DNA of 64,000 bases from Candidatus Obscuribacter sp. (GTDB lineage Bacteria; Cyanobacteriota; Vampirovibrionia; Obscuribacterales; Obscuribacteraceae). The notes under the pieces were generated by a model. It did not search any database and was not told the origin of the DNA. It saw only the letters and a program-made list of their open reading frames with translations. Shown here in pieces: positions 42,720 to 51,641 of the stretch (the first letter of the stretch is position 1; each line of letters starts with the position of its first letter). The position numbers were made by a program, and so were the translations under genes. The stretch lies in assembly GCA_016712465.1 (NCBI GenBank), contig JADJQZ010000001.1, positions 1,550,001-1,614,000 on the forward strand, given 5' to 3'.

Positions 42720-45700
42720 TTAGTTTGATGCGTCGCGTTTTGTTTCTTGAATGATGAAGGAGTTGATCTTGTCTCCCACTTGCAAGTCGGAGAATTTCTC
42801 GAAACTCATACCGCATTCAAAGCCCTGCGCCACTTCTTTGGCGTCATCTTTGAAGCGCTTGAGAGTGTCGAGTTTGCCTTCGTAGATTACCTGTCCATCA
42901 CGTTCAATGCGGGCAATCGAGCTTCTCTGCACTTTGCCGCTCAAGACCATACAGCCTGCAATCATGAGGCCTTTGCCCACTTTGAAGATCTGTCTGACTT
43001 CCGCCTGACCAATCTGGATTTCTTGCCTGATCGGTTTGAGCAGACCCTGGACGGCACTGGTGATGTCGTCGGTGATCTGATAGATGATGGTGTAGGTACG
43101 GATGTCCACTCCGTTTGCTTCCGCTACCCGGGCACCGTTCTGGTCGGGCTGCACGTTGAAGCCGACAATGATGGCATTAGATGAAGCGGCCAGGTTGACG
43201 TCGTTTTCGGATATGTCACCAGAGGCGGTGCGGAGCACGCGGGTCTGAACTTCACTGGAAGAGAGCTTGCGTATGGAATCGGCAATCGCTTCCGCTGTAC
43301 CTTGCACGTCGGCTTTGACGATTATGTTCAGTTCTTTTACTTCGCCGCTCTCCAGAAGATCATGCAGAGATTCCAGTGTGACGTGGTGCTGGGCTTTGGT
43401 TTCCGTCAGACGTCTGGCTTCCGCCAGCATCTTCATGCCCTGGGCATCATCTACAACTTCAAAGCGGTCACCGGCCAGGGGCACTTCATCGAGACCGAGT
43501 ACTTCCACCGGCATAGACGGACCTGCCGCCTTCACTCTTTGACCGCGGTCATCGAAGAGGGCTCTTACTCTGCCGCATTTGCTGCCGGCAACAATGAAAT
43601 CGCCTTCTCTCAGTGTGCCGTTTTCTACCAGGGCGGTAGCGACGGCGCCTTTACCACGCGAGAGTTCAGCTTCTACAATCACGCCTTCAGCCGGTTTCTC
43701 CGGATTAGCTTTCAGATCCAGGATGTCGGAAACAAGAAGAATCATCTCCAGCAAGTTGTCGAGGCCAAGGCGCTTTTTAGCCGACACTTCTACGGTGACG
43801 GTGTCGCCGCCGTATTTCTCAGCCACCAGATCGTGTTTCATGAGCTGGGTGAGAACACGCTCGGGATCAGCTTCTGCTTTGTCGATCTTGTTGACGGCAA
43901 CAATGATGGGCACGCCGGCTGCTTTGGCGTGGTCCAGGGCTTCGATGGTCTGGGGCATGACACCGTCGTCGGCCGCCACTACCAGGATAGCGATGTCGGT
44001 GGCTTTGGCGCCACGGGCGCGCATGGCCGTGAAGGCTTCGTGACCGGGAGTGTCCAGGAAGACGATCTGGCGCATGTGACCTTCTTCATCGGGAACTTCC
44101 ACGTGGTAGGCGCCGATGTGTTGGGTGATGCCGCCATGCTCGGAATCGGTCAGATTGAATTTGGTCTGACGAATGGCATCCAGCAAACTGGTTTTGCCGT
44201 GGTCCACGTGACCCATGATGGTCACTACCGGCGGTCTGGTTACCAGATTGGCTTTGTCTTCTTCGGAAAGTTCTTTCGGTGCCTCTTCCAGGCTGGCGTC
44301 TTTCACTTCTTCCGAGAGCACTTCGTATTCCATCTCTACGGCCAGCTCACGGGCGAGCTCAAGCTCTACCATCTGGTTGACCGTGCGCATCACGCCTTTC
44401 ATGAAGAGACGCTTGATCACTTCTGTTTCAGCCACACCCATGCGGCTGGCCAGATCTTGCACCGTCAGACTGTTGGTGAGGACGATGGATTTCGGCACTT
44501 CCACTACGGCTGCCGTCGGTCTTACTTTTTCTTCTTTCTTGGCGCCGTGCCTGTCCGAAGGACTCTGTCTGTGCGACTTGGGCGGGCGGGGCGGAGTGGC
44601 GCGCATGGAAGGCGCTGCGATGCGAATCGGTACGGAAGGCGACATCGGTCTCACTGCCTGACCTTTCAGATCGATGATTTCTTCATCTTCATCAGGCGGC
44701 AGATCGGCTACCTTTTTGCCGCGGGGTTCGTGCTTCTCTTCCCGCTCGGCATCCTTATTCTTGTCTTTCTTACCGTAGCGCTCGGGCTCAGCCTTGGCCG
44801 GTTTAACCGGTTCTTCTTCTACTTTCTTGGTCTTAGGCGGCTGATCCAGTTTGCGTATCACACGGGGTGCATATTTTGAACCATCAGACCATTCGTCACC
44901 GGTGGGTCTGATGATTGGATCCATCTCCTCGAAGGAAGGAGCAGAAGGTTCTTCTACTTCGGCTTCTCGGGCTGCTTGCTCCGGCTGGACACGGGCGGCG
45001 CTGCCGGCGTCGGGTTCACGGTTCGACACCTGGGCGGCGGGCTTAATGCCGGTGCTGCTCGTCGGTGCGGCGGAGGCAGCGCTGCCTGTCTGGCTTTCGG
45101 CTTTCGGGGCGGCGATAGGGCCCTGGCTTTGAGCTGAACTTGCTGCCTGGTTCGGCGCTTGCGCAGCCGAGACGGAACTAGCTTGAGTTTCGGCGGCGGC
45201 CGATGTCGGCGCGGTTTGCTCGGTGCCGCTGTGGGCCGGGGCTTGACTCGGCAAGCTGCTCTGACCGACTGTGGGCGCGGCCGCAGCGCTTGCCGTCGGG
45301 CTGCTGGCTGCACCGGTGGAGGTCGTCTGATTCGGGGCGTTGACGTTGGCAACAGGACCGGCTTGCGAATGACCGGCTTCAGTACCGGCGGTTTCAGAGA
45401 GGGGGCGTTCGGGACGGTAGCGCGAAAGGACCCTGGGCTTGACTACTACCGGCTCCGGAGGAGGCGGTAATTTGGCCTGTCCCTTGGCGCTGCCGCCGAT
45501 AGTGGTTTTGGCAGCTGGTTTGCCTGCCGGGGCGGTCACCGGGGCTTTTGCCACGTTTTTACTTCCTTTAGCTTTTGCTTCTTCTGCGCCTTTCTTCTTC
45601 TTGTCGATGGCGGCGATTAGTTGCCCCACTGCTTGTTTGTCAATGGTGCTGGAGTGGCTCTTGATGTCGTAGCCCAACTCACGCAAGGTCGTGATGATAT

Positions 45701-45758
45701 CTTGGTTTGCGAGATTCATCTTGCGTGCCAATTCGTAGATTCGAACTCTGTCGTCCAT
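42720..45758 (-). CDS. infB: translation initiation factor IF-2
   Basis: GTPase of 1012 residues bringing initiator tRNA to the 30S subunit. An N-terminal IF2-N segment (RIYELARKMNLANQDIITTL) is followed by a long Ala/Pro/Ser/Gln-rich region (about 60-400). A second IF2-N-like unit (LTVQDLASRMGVAETEVIKR) and the G domain follow (GHVDHGKTS, DTPGHEAF, NKID), then domains II to IV. The low-complexity N-terminal part is typical of cyanobacteria-like and other large IF-2 proteins. ATG directly follows the ylxR stop; GGAG lies inside the end of ylxR. Confidence 0.97.
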   Translation of the reverse strand: MDDRVRIYELARKMNLANQDIITTLRELGYDIKSHSSTIDKQAVGQLIAAIDKKKKGAEEAKAKGSKNVAKAPVTAPAGKPAAKTTIGGSAKGQAKLPPPPEPVVVKPRVLSRYRPERPLSETAGTEAGHSQAGPVANVNAPNQTTSTGAASSPTASAAAAPTVGQSSLPSQAPAHSGTEQTAPTSAAAETQASSVSAAQAPNQAASSAQSQGPIAAPKAESQTGSAASAAPTSSTGIKPAAQVSNREPDAGSAARVQPEQAAREAEVEEPSAPSFEEMDPIIRPTGDEWSDGSKYAPRVIRKLDQPPKTKKVEEEPVKPAKAEPERYGKKDKNKDAEREEKHEPRGKKVADLPPDEDEEIIDLKGQAVRPMSPSVPIRIAAPSMRATPPRPPKSHRQSPSDRHGAKKEEKVRPTAAVVEVPKSIVLTNSLTVQDLASRMGVAETEVIKRLFMKGVMRTVNQMVELELARELAVEMEYEVLSEEVKDASLEEAPKELSEEDKANLVTRPPVVTIMGHVDHGKTSLLDAIRQTKFNLTDSEHGGITQHIGAYHVEVPDEEGHMRQIVFLDTPGHEAFTAMRARGAKATDIAILVVAADDGVMPQTIEALDHAKAAGVPIIVAVNKIDKAEADPERVLTQLMKHDLVAEKYGGDTVTVEVSAKKRLGLDNLLEMILLVSDILDLKANPEKPAEGVIVEAELSRGKGAVATALVENGTLREGDFIVAGSKCGRVRALFDDRGQRVKAAGPSMPVEVLGLDEVPLAGDRFEVVDDAQGMKMLAEARRLTETKAQHHVTLESLHDLLESGEVKELNIIVKADVQGTAEAIADSIRKLSSSEVQTRVLRTASGDISENDVNLAASSNAIIVGFNVQPDQNGARVAEANGVDIRTYTIIYQITDDITSAVQGLLKPIRQEIQIGQAEVRQIFKVGKGLMIAGCMVLSGKVQRSSIARIERDGQVIYEGKLDTLKRFKDDAKEVAQGFECGMSFEKFSDLQVGDKINSFIIQETKRDASN

Positions 45759-46112
45759 TCAGCCCTCTCCGTATCTCTCAGTATTTTGGCACGTTTTTCG
45801 CCTATTTGAGCATTCTTGCGTGAGTGCCTCGATAAGTTGTGCTTCAAGCGGCCAAGCCATTCGTCTATGGCTTGCTACGCCCTTCTTTCGGCGACCCTCA
45901 AGAGCTGCCTTCAGCTTCGTAGTGGTTAACACCTGATGCAAACAAGCCTCAGAAGGGCAAAAATATGCCGATCTGCCAAGTTTGACGTGGTTCCCGCCCG
46001 CCTCCGTCCCGAAATCCTTCGGGATAGTGGGCGTGAAGCCGGGACAACCGCTTCTGAAGTCGTATGTGACGCGCACAAGCTCTTGCTGCGGTCGTTTGAC
46101 GCGGCAGGCCAC
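45759..46112 (-). CDS. ylxR: YlxR/RnpM family protein (DUF448), start unusual
   Basis: Small RNA-binding protein (117 residues from GTG 46112) encoded, as usual, between nusA and infB; family members bind RNase P RNA. ACRVKRPQQELVRV and GRSAYFCPSEAC are the conserved parts. The conserved lead-in (HPHLRLCVACR) extends in the same frame upstream of GTG 46112, so that start would lose the first of two conserved cysteines. Upstream, only CTG (46139 or 46124) could start it; GAGGAG lies at 46158-46153. An unusual start or a sequence error is possible. Confidence 0.8.
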   Translation of the reverse strand: MACRVKRPQQELVRVTYDFRSGCPGFTPTIPKDFGTEAGGNHVKLGRSAYFCPSEACLHQVLTTTKLKAALEGRRKKGVASHRRMAWPLEAQLIEALTQECSNRRKTCQNTERYGEG

Positions 46113-46181
46113 ACAGAGTCTCAGATGCGGATGTGACAGGTTAAAGGTCGTTCTCCTCGGTCAATTGGTTGTTGTCATAGT

Positions 46182-47321
46182 TCAGCTGGTTAAATCGTCA
46201 AGGGCCTGTGCCTGGCTCATGCTTCTGAAGGAACCGCCGGCTTGGCTTTCAGACTTGATGTCGATTTTCCAGCCGGTGAGCTTGGCTGCCAGGCGCACGT
46301 TTTGTCCGCCTCTGCCGATGGCCAGGCTGAGCTGGTCGTCGGGCACAATCACTTCCGCTCTGCGACCGCCGGATTCCGGAACATCGTCGTAGAGTGCTAC
46401 GGTGGTGATGCGAGCCGGTGAGAGCGCATTGGAGATATAGTCGACGGGGTCGGTGGAGTAGCGAATCACGTCAATCTTCTCGTTGCGAAGTTCGGCTACC
46501 ACGTTCTGGATACGCACGCCTCTGGTACCGATACAGGCGCCAACCGGGTCCACATCGGCATCTTCGGAATGAACGGCAATCTTGGTGCGATAGCCGGCTT
46601 CCCTGGCAATAGATTTTATTTCCACGGTGCCATCTTCAATTTCCGGTACGTAAAGTTCGAAGAGTTCCCGCACCAGCTCCTGGTGAGCCTGGGAGACGAT
46701 AATCTGGGGCACTTTGCCGGTTTCACGCAGTTCCAGAACATAGACGCGAACGCGGTTGCCGACGCGATAGGTCTCACCGGGCAGTTGCTCACGGCTCGGC
46801 ATGCAGCCTTCCACACGACCCAGGTTGACGATGACGTTGTTTCTGGAATTGCTGATTACTTCGATACGCTCAATCTGACCGGTGGTGCAGCTGCCTTTGC
46901 GAGCGTCGAATTCTTTCTTGATTAATTCTTTCTCGGCTTCTCTCAGTCGCTGGGTGATGAGCTGTTTGGCAGTCTGAGCGGCGATACGACCGAACTCGGA
47001 GAAATCATGAGGGGTAACTTCGATTTCCAGAACTTCTCCGGCTGTGACGTCAGGAATGAGGTCCTGTGCATCTTTGAGCCCGATCTCGTGGTATTCGTTG
47101 GAAACTTTTTCCACTACTTCTTTGGGGGCGAAAATGCCTATTTCACCGGTTTCGGTATCGAAAATGGCTCTTACGCCTTCCACATCATGGTCCGGTACCT
47201 TTTTCTTGTAAGCGGCCACGATGGCATCGCAAACATAGGCAATGAACTCTTCCTGGGGAATATTTCTTTCTCTTTCCAGTTCCTCGGCTGCTTCGAGTAG
47301 TTGGCTGCCTATGTTTATCAC
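46182..47321 (-). CDS. nusA: transcription termination/antitermination factor NusA
   Basis: RNA polymerase-associated factor of 379 residues. It has the N-terminal polymerase-binding domain (MINIGSQLLEAAEELERERN), an S1 domain (about 135-200), and two KH domains (GACIGTRGVRIQNVVAELRNEKIDVI; LAIGRGGQNVRLAAKLTGWKID). There are no C-terminal acidic repeats, so it is the short form found outside proteobacteria. It lies between rimP and ylxR. Confidence 0.97.
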   Translation of the reverse strand: MINIGSQLLEAAEELERERNIPQEEFIAYVCDAIVAAYKKKVPDHDVEGVRAIFDTETGEIGIFAPKEVVEKVSNEYHEIGLKDAQDLIPDVTAGEVLEIEVTPHDFSEFGRIAAQTAKQLITQRLREAEKELIKKEFDARKGSCTTGQIERIEVISNSRNNVIVNLGRVEGCMPSREQLPGETYRVGNRVRVYVLELRETGKVPQIIVSQAHQELVRELFELYVPEIEDGTVEIKSIAREAGYRTKIAVHSEDADVDPVGACIGTRGVRIQNVVAELRNEKIDVIRYSTDPVDYISNALSPARITTVALYDDVPESGGRRAEVIVPDDQLSLAIGRGGQNVRLAAKLTGWKIDIKSESQAGGSFRSMSQAQALDDLTS

Positions 47322-47400
47322 TTTGTACCTCCCGGTATGGGCTCGTTTACTAGGGTTCTATCCGTTGGTTTGTTAGTGGTTGAAATGCCGAAAATTTGGT

Positions 47401-48054
47401 TCAACTCTCCAGTGAAGCTTCTGCTTCCAGGGCTTCGCATTCTTGATTGTCATGGGCCGCCTTACTCAGGTCGGCATAAAGTTTCAGGGCGGTGATCTGC
47501 TTGAGCGGAACGCTCAATTCGTGCACCGGCTCAATCTCGATCTTGTCTTTTTTGTTCTTGCCGGAGCCCTTTTTACCGGCTGAGCCCTTGTCGTTGCCCC
47601 TGGGCAACTCTTTCAAGGCGGCCAGTTTGACTTTGTCTCCGTCGAGTCCCACCAGGGTAGCCAGGAAGTGTTGACCGAAGCCGCCGGCGCCTACATCAGC
47701 CTTAGCTTTTAGTTCGACCTGACTGCCGGCAAAAATTTTGTATTCACGCTCGTGTTTTAAGACTCTTTCAATGCCGGGACTGCATACATCCAGAACATAA
47801 GATCCGTGCAGGAGGGCGGGCAATTCAGTGAGGCTCTCCAGTTTGCTTTCCAGCTCGCGACTGACCTTCTCGCAGTCTGCAAGACCAATGCGTCCGCCCG
47901 GTTTATAGATAGTGATTTCCAGGCTGGTTTTGCGTCCCTGCTGGCCAAAGTGCGCATCGACGAGTTGAAAACCAAGGCTCTGTGCGATTTCTTCCGCAGC
48001 CTGGGTGATAATGGCCAGTGCTTGTTCGGGTCCGTGGTTCTTACTTGTGGGCAT
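47401..48054 (-). CDS. rimP: ribosome maturation factor RimP
   Basis: 30S assembly factor, 217 residues. The N-terminal domain (ALAIITQAAEEIAQSLGFQLVDA, LEITIYKPGGRIGLADCEKVSR, VLDVCSPGIERVL) is standard. The C-terminal SH3-like domain has a Lys/Gly-rich insertion (residues ~145-165, KGSAGKKGSGKNKKDK) that makes it longer than E. coli RimP. First gene of the operon that continues to truB. Confidence 0.94.
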   Translation of the reverse strand: MPTSKNHGPEQALAIITQAAEEIAQSLGFQLVDAHFGQQGRKTSLEITIYKPGGRIGLADCEKVSRELESKLESLTELPALLHGSYVLDVCSPGIERVLKHEREYKIFAGSQVELKAKADVGAGGFGQHFLATLVGLDGDKVKLAALKELPRGNDKGSAGKKGSGKNKKDKIEIEPVHELSVPLKQITALKLYADLSKAAHDNQECEALEAEASLES

Positions 48055-48224
48055 TAAATTGAATTTCTACTCTGGTTGGTGTTGATTGGCGAGCGGCTTG
48101 CTTCGATTGTCCTGGTCGGTGCGGGGGACTGTTCCCGAACTATGAACGGTTTCCTCTATGTCAGGTTCAAGTTCCAGTTTGGCGTTGGAACGTAAACAAG
48201 TGTCGCCTGAGAGCGCAATTAAAC

Positions 48225-48257
48225 ACAAAAATGCCGTAGGCTAAGGTCTTGCCTACG
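48225..48257 (-). terminator. terminator-like hairpin in the rimP-nusA leader
   Basis: On the minus strand CGTAGGC (48257-48251) pairs with GCCTACG (48241-48235), 9-base loop, followed by GCATTTTTG. No minus-strand gene lies just upstream, so it is about 170 bases into the likely leader of the rimP operon and could act as an attenuator. Confidence 0.5.
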
Positions 48258-48327
48258 ACTAAAAGGTCTCTAAGTGAAGGGATGATAGCACGAAGCAAGA
48301 GGGATCAACAGGGGGATGGTTTGACTT

Positions 48328-48897
48328 GTGAAGATTGTTTTTCAAAATCGGCAAAGGCGCTTCTCTCTTGATTTTGAGGAGCTGCAAGCCGACTATGCCC
48401 TACTCAGTCGCACCCTTGCTGAGTCTCTATTACAGTCGGCACCAGTGAAGCCTTATGGGGGCAAAGTGCTGACTGCTTCCTTAGTTGAAGACTTGTTTTG
48501 CGAAAGTGCGGTTTCTGTGGTGTTTTTGTCCAATCGGGCCATTCGCAAGCTTAATAATGATTTTCGCGGAATTGATAAAGCCACCGATGTGCTCTCTTTT
48601 CCGCTGGATTTAGAAAGACCCGCCACCTGCCTGTCTTTCCCTCAAGAAGATGATTCCGATTGTGCCTGGCTACTGGGGGAATTGTTTATCAGTATCGAGA
48701 AGGCCGCTGTGCAAGCCGATGACTACGGACATTCCCTCAGGCGAGAAATGGCATTTCTTTTTGTACACGGGCTCTTGCATCTGCTTGGTTTTGACCATGA
48801 ATCGAAGACCCAGGAAAAGCAGATGTTTGCTTATCAAAACAAAATTTTAGAGAAGGTAGGTATCAATCGTGAAGGTTGCCAAGTAAAATTGCTCTGA
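48328..48897 (+). CDS. ybeY: endoribonuclease YbeY
   Basis: Zn-dependent RNase for 16S rRNA 3' maturation and ribosome quality control; 189 residues. The zinc motif H-G-x-L-H-L-x-G-x-D-H is present as HGLLHLLGFDH, with LNNDFRGIDKATDVLSFP before it. GTG 48328 is used. It is divergent from the rimP operon. Confidence 0.95.
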   Translation: MKIVFQNRQRRFSLDFEELQADYALLSRTLAESLLQSAPVKPYGGKVLTASLVEDLFCESAVSVVFLSNRAIRKLNNDFRGIDKATDVLSFPLDLERPATCLSFPQEDDSDCAWLLGELFISIEKAAVQADDYGHSLRREMAFLFVHGLLHLLGFDHESKTQEKQMFAYQNKILEKVGINREGCQVKLL

Positions 48898-49156
48898 ACT
48901 GGTCTGGTTCGTGTCATGATTGACTTAGCGACCAGATCTTGCCGAAATTCGATAGATGCCAGACCGGTAACGGTTATGTAAGACGAGAAATAGTTAACCG
49001 ATAATGGTTCCGGCCGTGGTCTAGAGCAGTAAACAGTAACTTCGGACTCTTCCCTTGCTCCCAGAATCCCCATCCTTTGATAATAGCCTTCCACCTGCTG
49101 AGAGTGCCCGCGGGGAGAATCCTGTCGTTAGCACCGGTGTGGAGCCTGTGGGAGCC

Positions 49157-49609
49157 ATGGCGGAAGACGGCCGTCCCATTCGGCTTGAACCTGCCGGCAC
49201 GGCGGAGCGGAAGGATTGGGACCACAAATGCTCGCGCTCTGCTTCCTTGCTTGAATCTTTTTATCATGCCGTGCACGGGGTGAAGGTTGCCCTCAAGGGG
49301 CAGCGCAATTTGCGCATTCATTTTTTGATAACGCCCTGCGTTCTGGTACTGGCGTACCTGCTTCAGGTGGAAGCCTGGGGTTATGCTCTCTTGCTTCTGT
49401 CCATTGGTCTTGTGATTACCGCCGAACTTATTAATACGGCCATCGAGCACATGGTGGACATTCAGGCCGGCTATCGCTATCACCTTTCGGCGCGCTATGC
49501 CAAGGATACTGCTGCCGCTGCCGTCATGCTCTCGGCTCTCACGGCCGTGCTGGTTGGCGTAGCGGTTTTCATGCCGCGCATAATTGCCCTGGTCTCTGCC
49601 GCTAAGTAG
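49157..49609 (+). CDS. dgkA: diacylglycerol/undecaprenol kinase, DgkA family
   Basis: Small integral membrane kinase phosphorylating undecaprenol or diacylglycerol. Three hydrophobic segments follow FYHAVHGVKVALKGQRNLRIH, and the active-site motif ELINTAIEHMVD with YAKDTAAAAVML is intact. The start is uncertain: ATG 49157 gives 150 residues, while an in-frame TTG at 49055 adds 34 Pro/Glu-rich residues; neither has an ideal ribosome binding site. It follows ybeY, as in many bacteria. Confidence 0.9.
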   Translation: MAEDGRPIRLEPAGTAERKDWDHKCSRSASLLESFYHAVHGVKVALKGQRNLRIHFLITPCVLVLAYLLQVEAWGYALLLLSIGLVITAELINTAIEHMVDIQAGYRYHLSARYAKDTAAAAVMLSALTAVLVGVAVFMPRIIALVSAAK

Positions 49610-49809
49610 GCCGTTTCGGTTTCTCTGTTAACCGTTTGGTTCACAAAAGTTCTGGGATTTGTACGAAGAGTACGGGTTGAAACGCCCATGGGACGGGGAC
49701 GGTGGGAATATTCCCATTGACAGTGGCCGCCCGCCGGGTGTTCTATTAATACATAGGCAATAGCGGGTTACCGGACCGGGTACCGCAGACAATTGGAGAA
49801 CCTCCCACT

Positions 49810-50640
49810 ATGACTTGGAAAGCAAGCCGTGAGCGCGACGAAAGCTATGCTGACAATTTTCCCGTTCACAGGAACGATGTTCCGCCGATGGTGGATATGT
49901 CCGACCGCACTGTCAATCAGCGTTTTGAGAATCGGGGCTCCGCCGACAATATCCGTATTCAAGACGGCAACCGTGTAATTCACATTGGTCATGTCGAAAA
50001 CCTCTATATAGGTGGCGGCAACTGCGACCGGGTAGGCTATGGTCGCAATAGCTATATGGCTGACCAGTCGGCCTTCGAGTCTCAGACCCGGGCTTATCGC
50101 CGGGCCTGCCAGGTGCAAGATTTCCGCCAGCAGTATGGCAATTATCGGGAAGACTATGACTATGGTCAGGGCGGTTGCTTCGGCAACGGTCGTATCAATA
50201 ACCGTCATGTCTACCGCCCCGTAGACGATAATTACGGCTACGGCGAAGTGGGCGACTACGGCTATCACCGTCGTCGTGGACCGATGTCCGATGTGGGTGA
50301 TGGGCTCAGGTCCTTCAACCGAGACATCATTGGCCCCGGCGTTCAGCTCCTGGCCGGCTTGTTTACAGGAAAAGCTCTCGTAGACGGCATGCGTAACGGT
50401 AATGGCGGTCGCTTGATCTACAGCAACGGCGGCCTGCCCTTCTTCGGCAATGTGGGCTATGACCGCTGGAGCGATCCCTATTATGCTCAGCAGCAGACCT
50501 GGAATGATCCCTATTATTACGGGAATCAACAGTCTTGGAACGACCCTCGCTTCTACGACTCCGGCTATGGCGGCTACTACCAGCAGCAGCGCCGCTATTA
50601 CGGCAATAACCGCCCCGGTATAACTTTCCGCATCGGCTAA
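49810..50640 (+). CDS. Gly/Tyr/Asn/Gln-rich low-complexity protein
   Basis: A 276-residue protein without a signal peptide. The N-terminal 100 residues are polar (VNQRFENRGSADNIRIQDGN). The rest is rich in Gly, Tyr, Asn, Arg and Gln, with a repeated WxDPYY/W-N-D-P-x-x-Y pattern near the end (WSDPYYAQQQTWNDPYYYG, then WNDPRFYDSGYGGYY), interrupted by one helix-like stretch (FNRDIIGPGVQLLAGLF). Such composition is seen in prion-like or matrix proteins. No family recognised. GGAG lies before ATG 49810, and its own terminator follows. Confidence 0.7.
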   Translation: MTWKASRERDESYADNFPVHRNDVPPMVDMSDRTVNQRFENRGSADNIRIQDGNRVIHIGHVENLYIGGGNCDRVGYGRNSYMADQSAFESQTRAYRRACQVQDFRQQYGNYREDYDYGQGGCFGNGRINNRHVYRPVDDNYGYGEVGDYGYHRRRGPMSDVGDGLRSFNRDIIGPGVQLLAGLFTGKALVDGMRNGNGGRLIYSNGGLPFFGNVGYDRWSDPYYAQQQTWNDPYYYGNQQSWNDPRFYDSGYGGYYQQQRRYYGNNRPGITFRIG

Positions 50641-50660
50641 GCGGTTGAAAGCAGAATTTA

Positions 50661-50692
50661 ACGTGGACTGAGTGACTCGGTCCACGTTTTTG
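50661..50692 (+). terminator. rho-independent terminator of the Gly/Tyr-rich gene
   Basis: ACGTGGAC (50661-50668) pairs with GTCCACGT (50680-50687), followed by TTTTTGC, about 20 bases after the stop codon. Confidence 0.8.
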
Positions 50693-50753
50693 CATGGGGG
50701 CTTATGGTTTGTTGCTTGCACTGAACTGGCGCTAAGCGTCAGAAGGTTTGATT

Positions 50754-51641
50754 CTAGCTATTCTCGTTTTCAGGCTTCAAGTAGAAAACGGTTCTGCCGT
50801 CGCCGGTTTCAATACGGTCAATGTCCACCTGAAAGACCGACTTGCTTACGGCACTACCGAGCACTTCCGACGGTACTCCTAAAGCCGCAAGACTGTTCGA
50901 CGCTTCCGTCGGTTTTTGCAAGAGTGCCACTCTATTGGCGATATGGGCGGCGAAGTTGAGGTCGTGCAAAACCAGGACTATGGTCAGACCATCCTTACGC
51001 AGGTCTTTCAAATACTCGAGGATTTCCAATTGATGGCGGAAGTCCAGCCCTGATAGCGGTTCGTCCATTAGCAAGAGGCTCGGGCGCTGGCAGAGGGCCA
51101 TGGCGATGATGGCCCTCTGCCGTTCTCCGCCTGACAGGTGGGCTAGATTTCTCTCTTTCAGGTCGCCCAGGTCCAGTTTCTCTATAACTTCCGCCAGATG
51201 GGCCCTCTCTTGGCCATCCATGTGACTGGAGGATTGCCACCACTTCTGGTGCGGGTTGCGTCCCAGATTTATCAGTTCAATGACCTTCATATCATCGGGT
51301 ATCTGAAGGCTCTGCGGCAGGTAGGCTACTTTTGAGGCGAACTTTTTGGGCGATAGAGCCCAGATATTTTCACCTTCAAATTCCACTTTACCGCTGTTTG
51401 GTTTAAGAGCCCTGGCCATGCCTTTCAGAAGCGTGGACTTGCCGCAGCCGTTTGCTCCCATGATTGCCAGTATCTCTCCCTCAAACAGGCTGAAACTAAC
51501 GTCGTGCACCGCCAGGGGAAGAGCCGATTTGCTCTCCATGCCCTGTTTTGCTGTGCCTTGCCTGGCCTTCTGATAGCTCAGGTCCAGCGAAAACAGTTGC
51601 AGCTTCACTTTCTCCTGGGATTTTATTTGTGCGTCTGTCAT
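50754..51641 (-). CDS. ABC transporter ATPase (FecE/BtuD type)
   Basis: ATP-binding subunit, 295 residues, of an iron-siderophore/heme/cobalamin-type importer. Walker A is GANGCGKSTLL, signature LSGGERQRAIIAMAL, Walker B LLLMDEPLSGLD and the H-loop VLHDLNFA. Its ATG overlaps the permease stop by four bases (ATGA), so translation is coupled. A non-conserved C-terminal ~45 residues follow. Substrate unknown. Confidence 0.92.
   Translation of the reverse strand: MTDAQIKSQEKVKLQLFSLDLSYQKARQGTAKQGMESKSALPLAVHDVSFSLFEGEILAIMGANGCGKSTLLKGMARALKPNSGKVEFEGENIWALSPKKFASKVAYLPQSLQIPDDMKVIELINLGRNPHQKWWQSSSHMDGQERAHLAEVIEKLDLGDLKERNLAHLSGGERQRAIIAMALCQRPSLLLMDEPLSGLDFRHQLEILEYLKDLRKDGLTIVLVLHDLNFAAHIANRVALLQKPTEASNSLAALGVPSEVLGSAVSKSVFQVDIDRIETGDGRTVFYLKPENENS

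Noticed and set aside
43302..44879. Long open frame (525 codons) on the plus strand
   Set aside because: Antisense shadow of infB; product is Phe/His/Gly-rich and meaningless, while infB on the other strand is unambiguous.
49768..50721. Long minus-strand frame (317 codons) with hydrophobic Ile/Val/Ala content
   Set aside because: Shadow of the Gly/Tyr-rich gene; the plus-strand gene has a ribosome binding site and a terminator in the right places.
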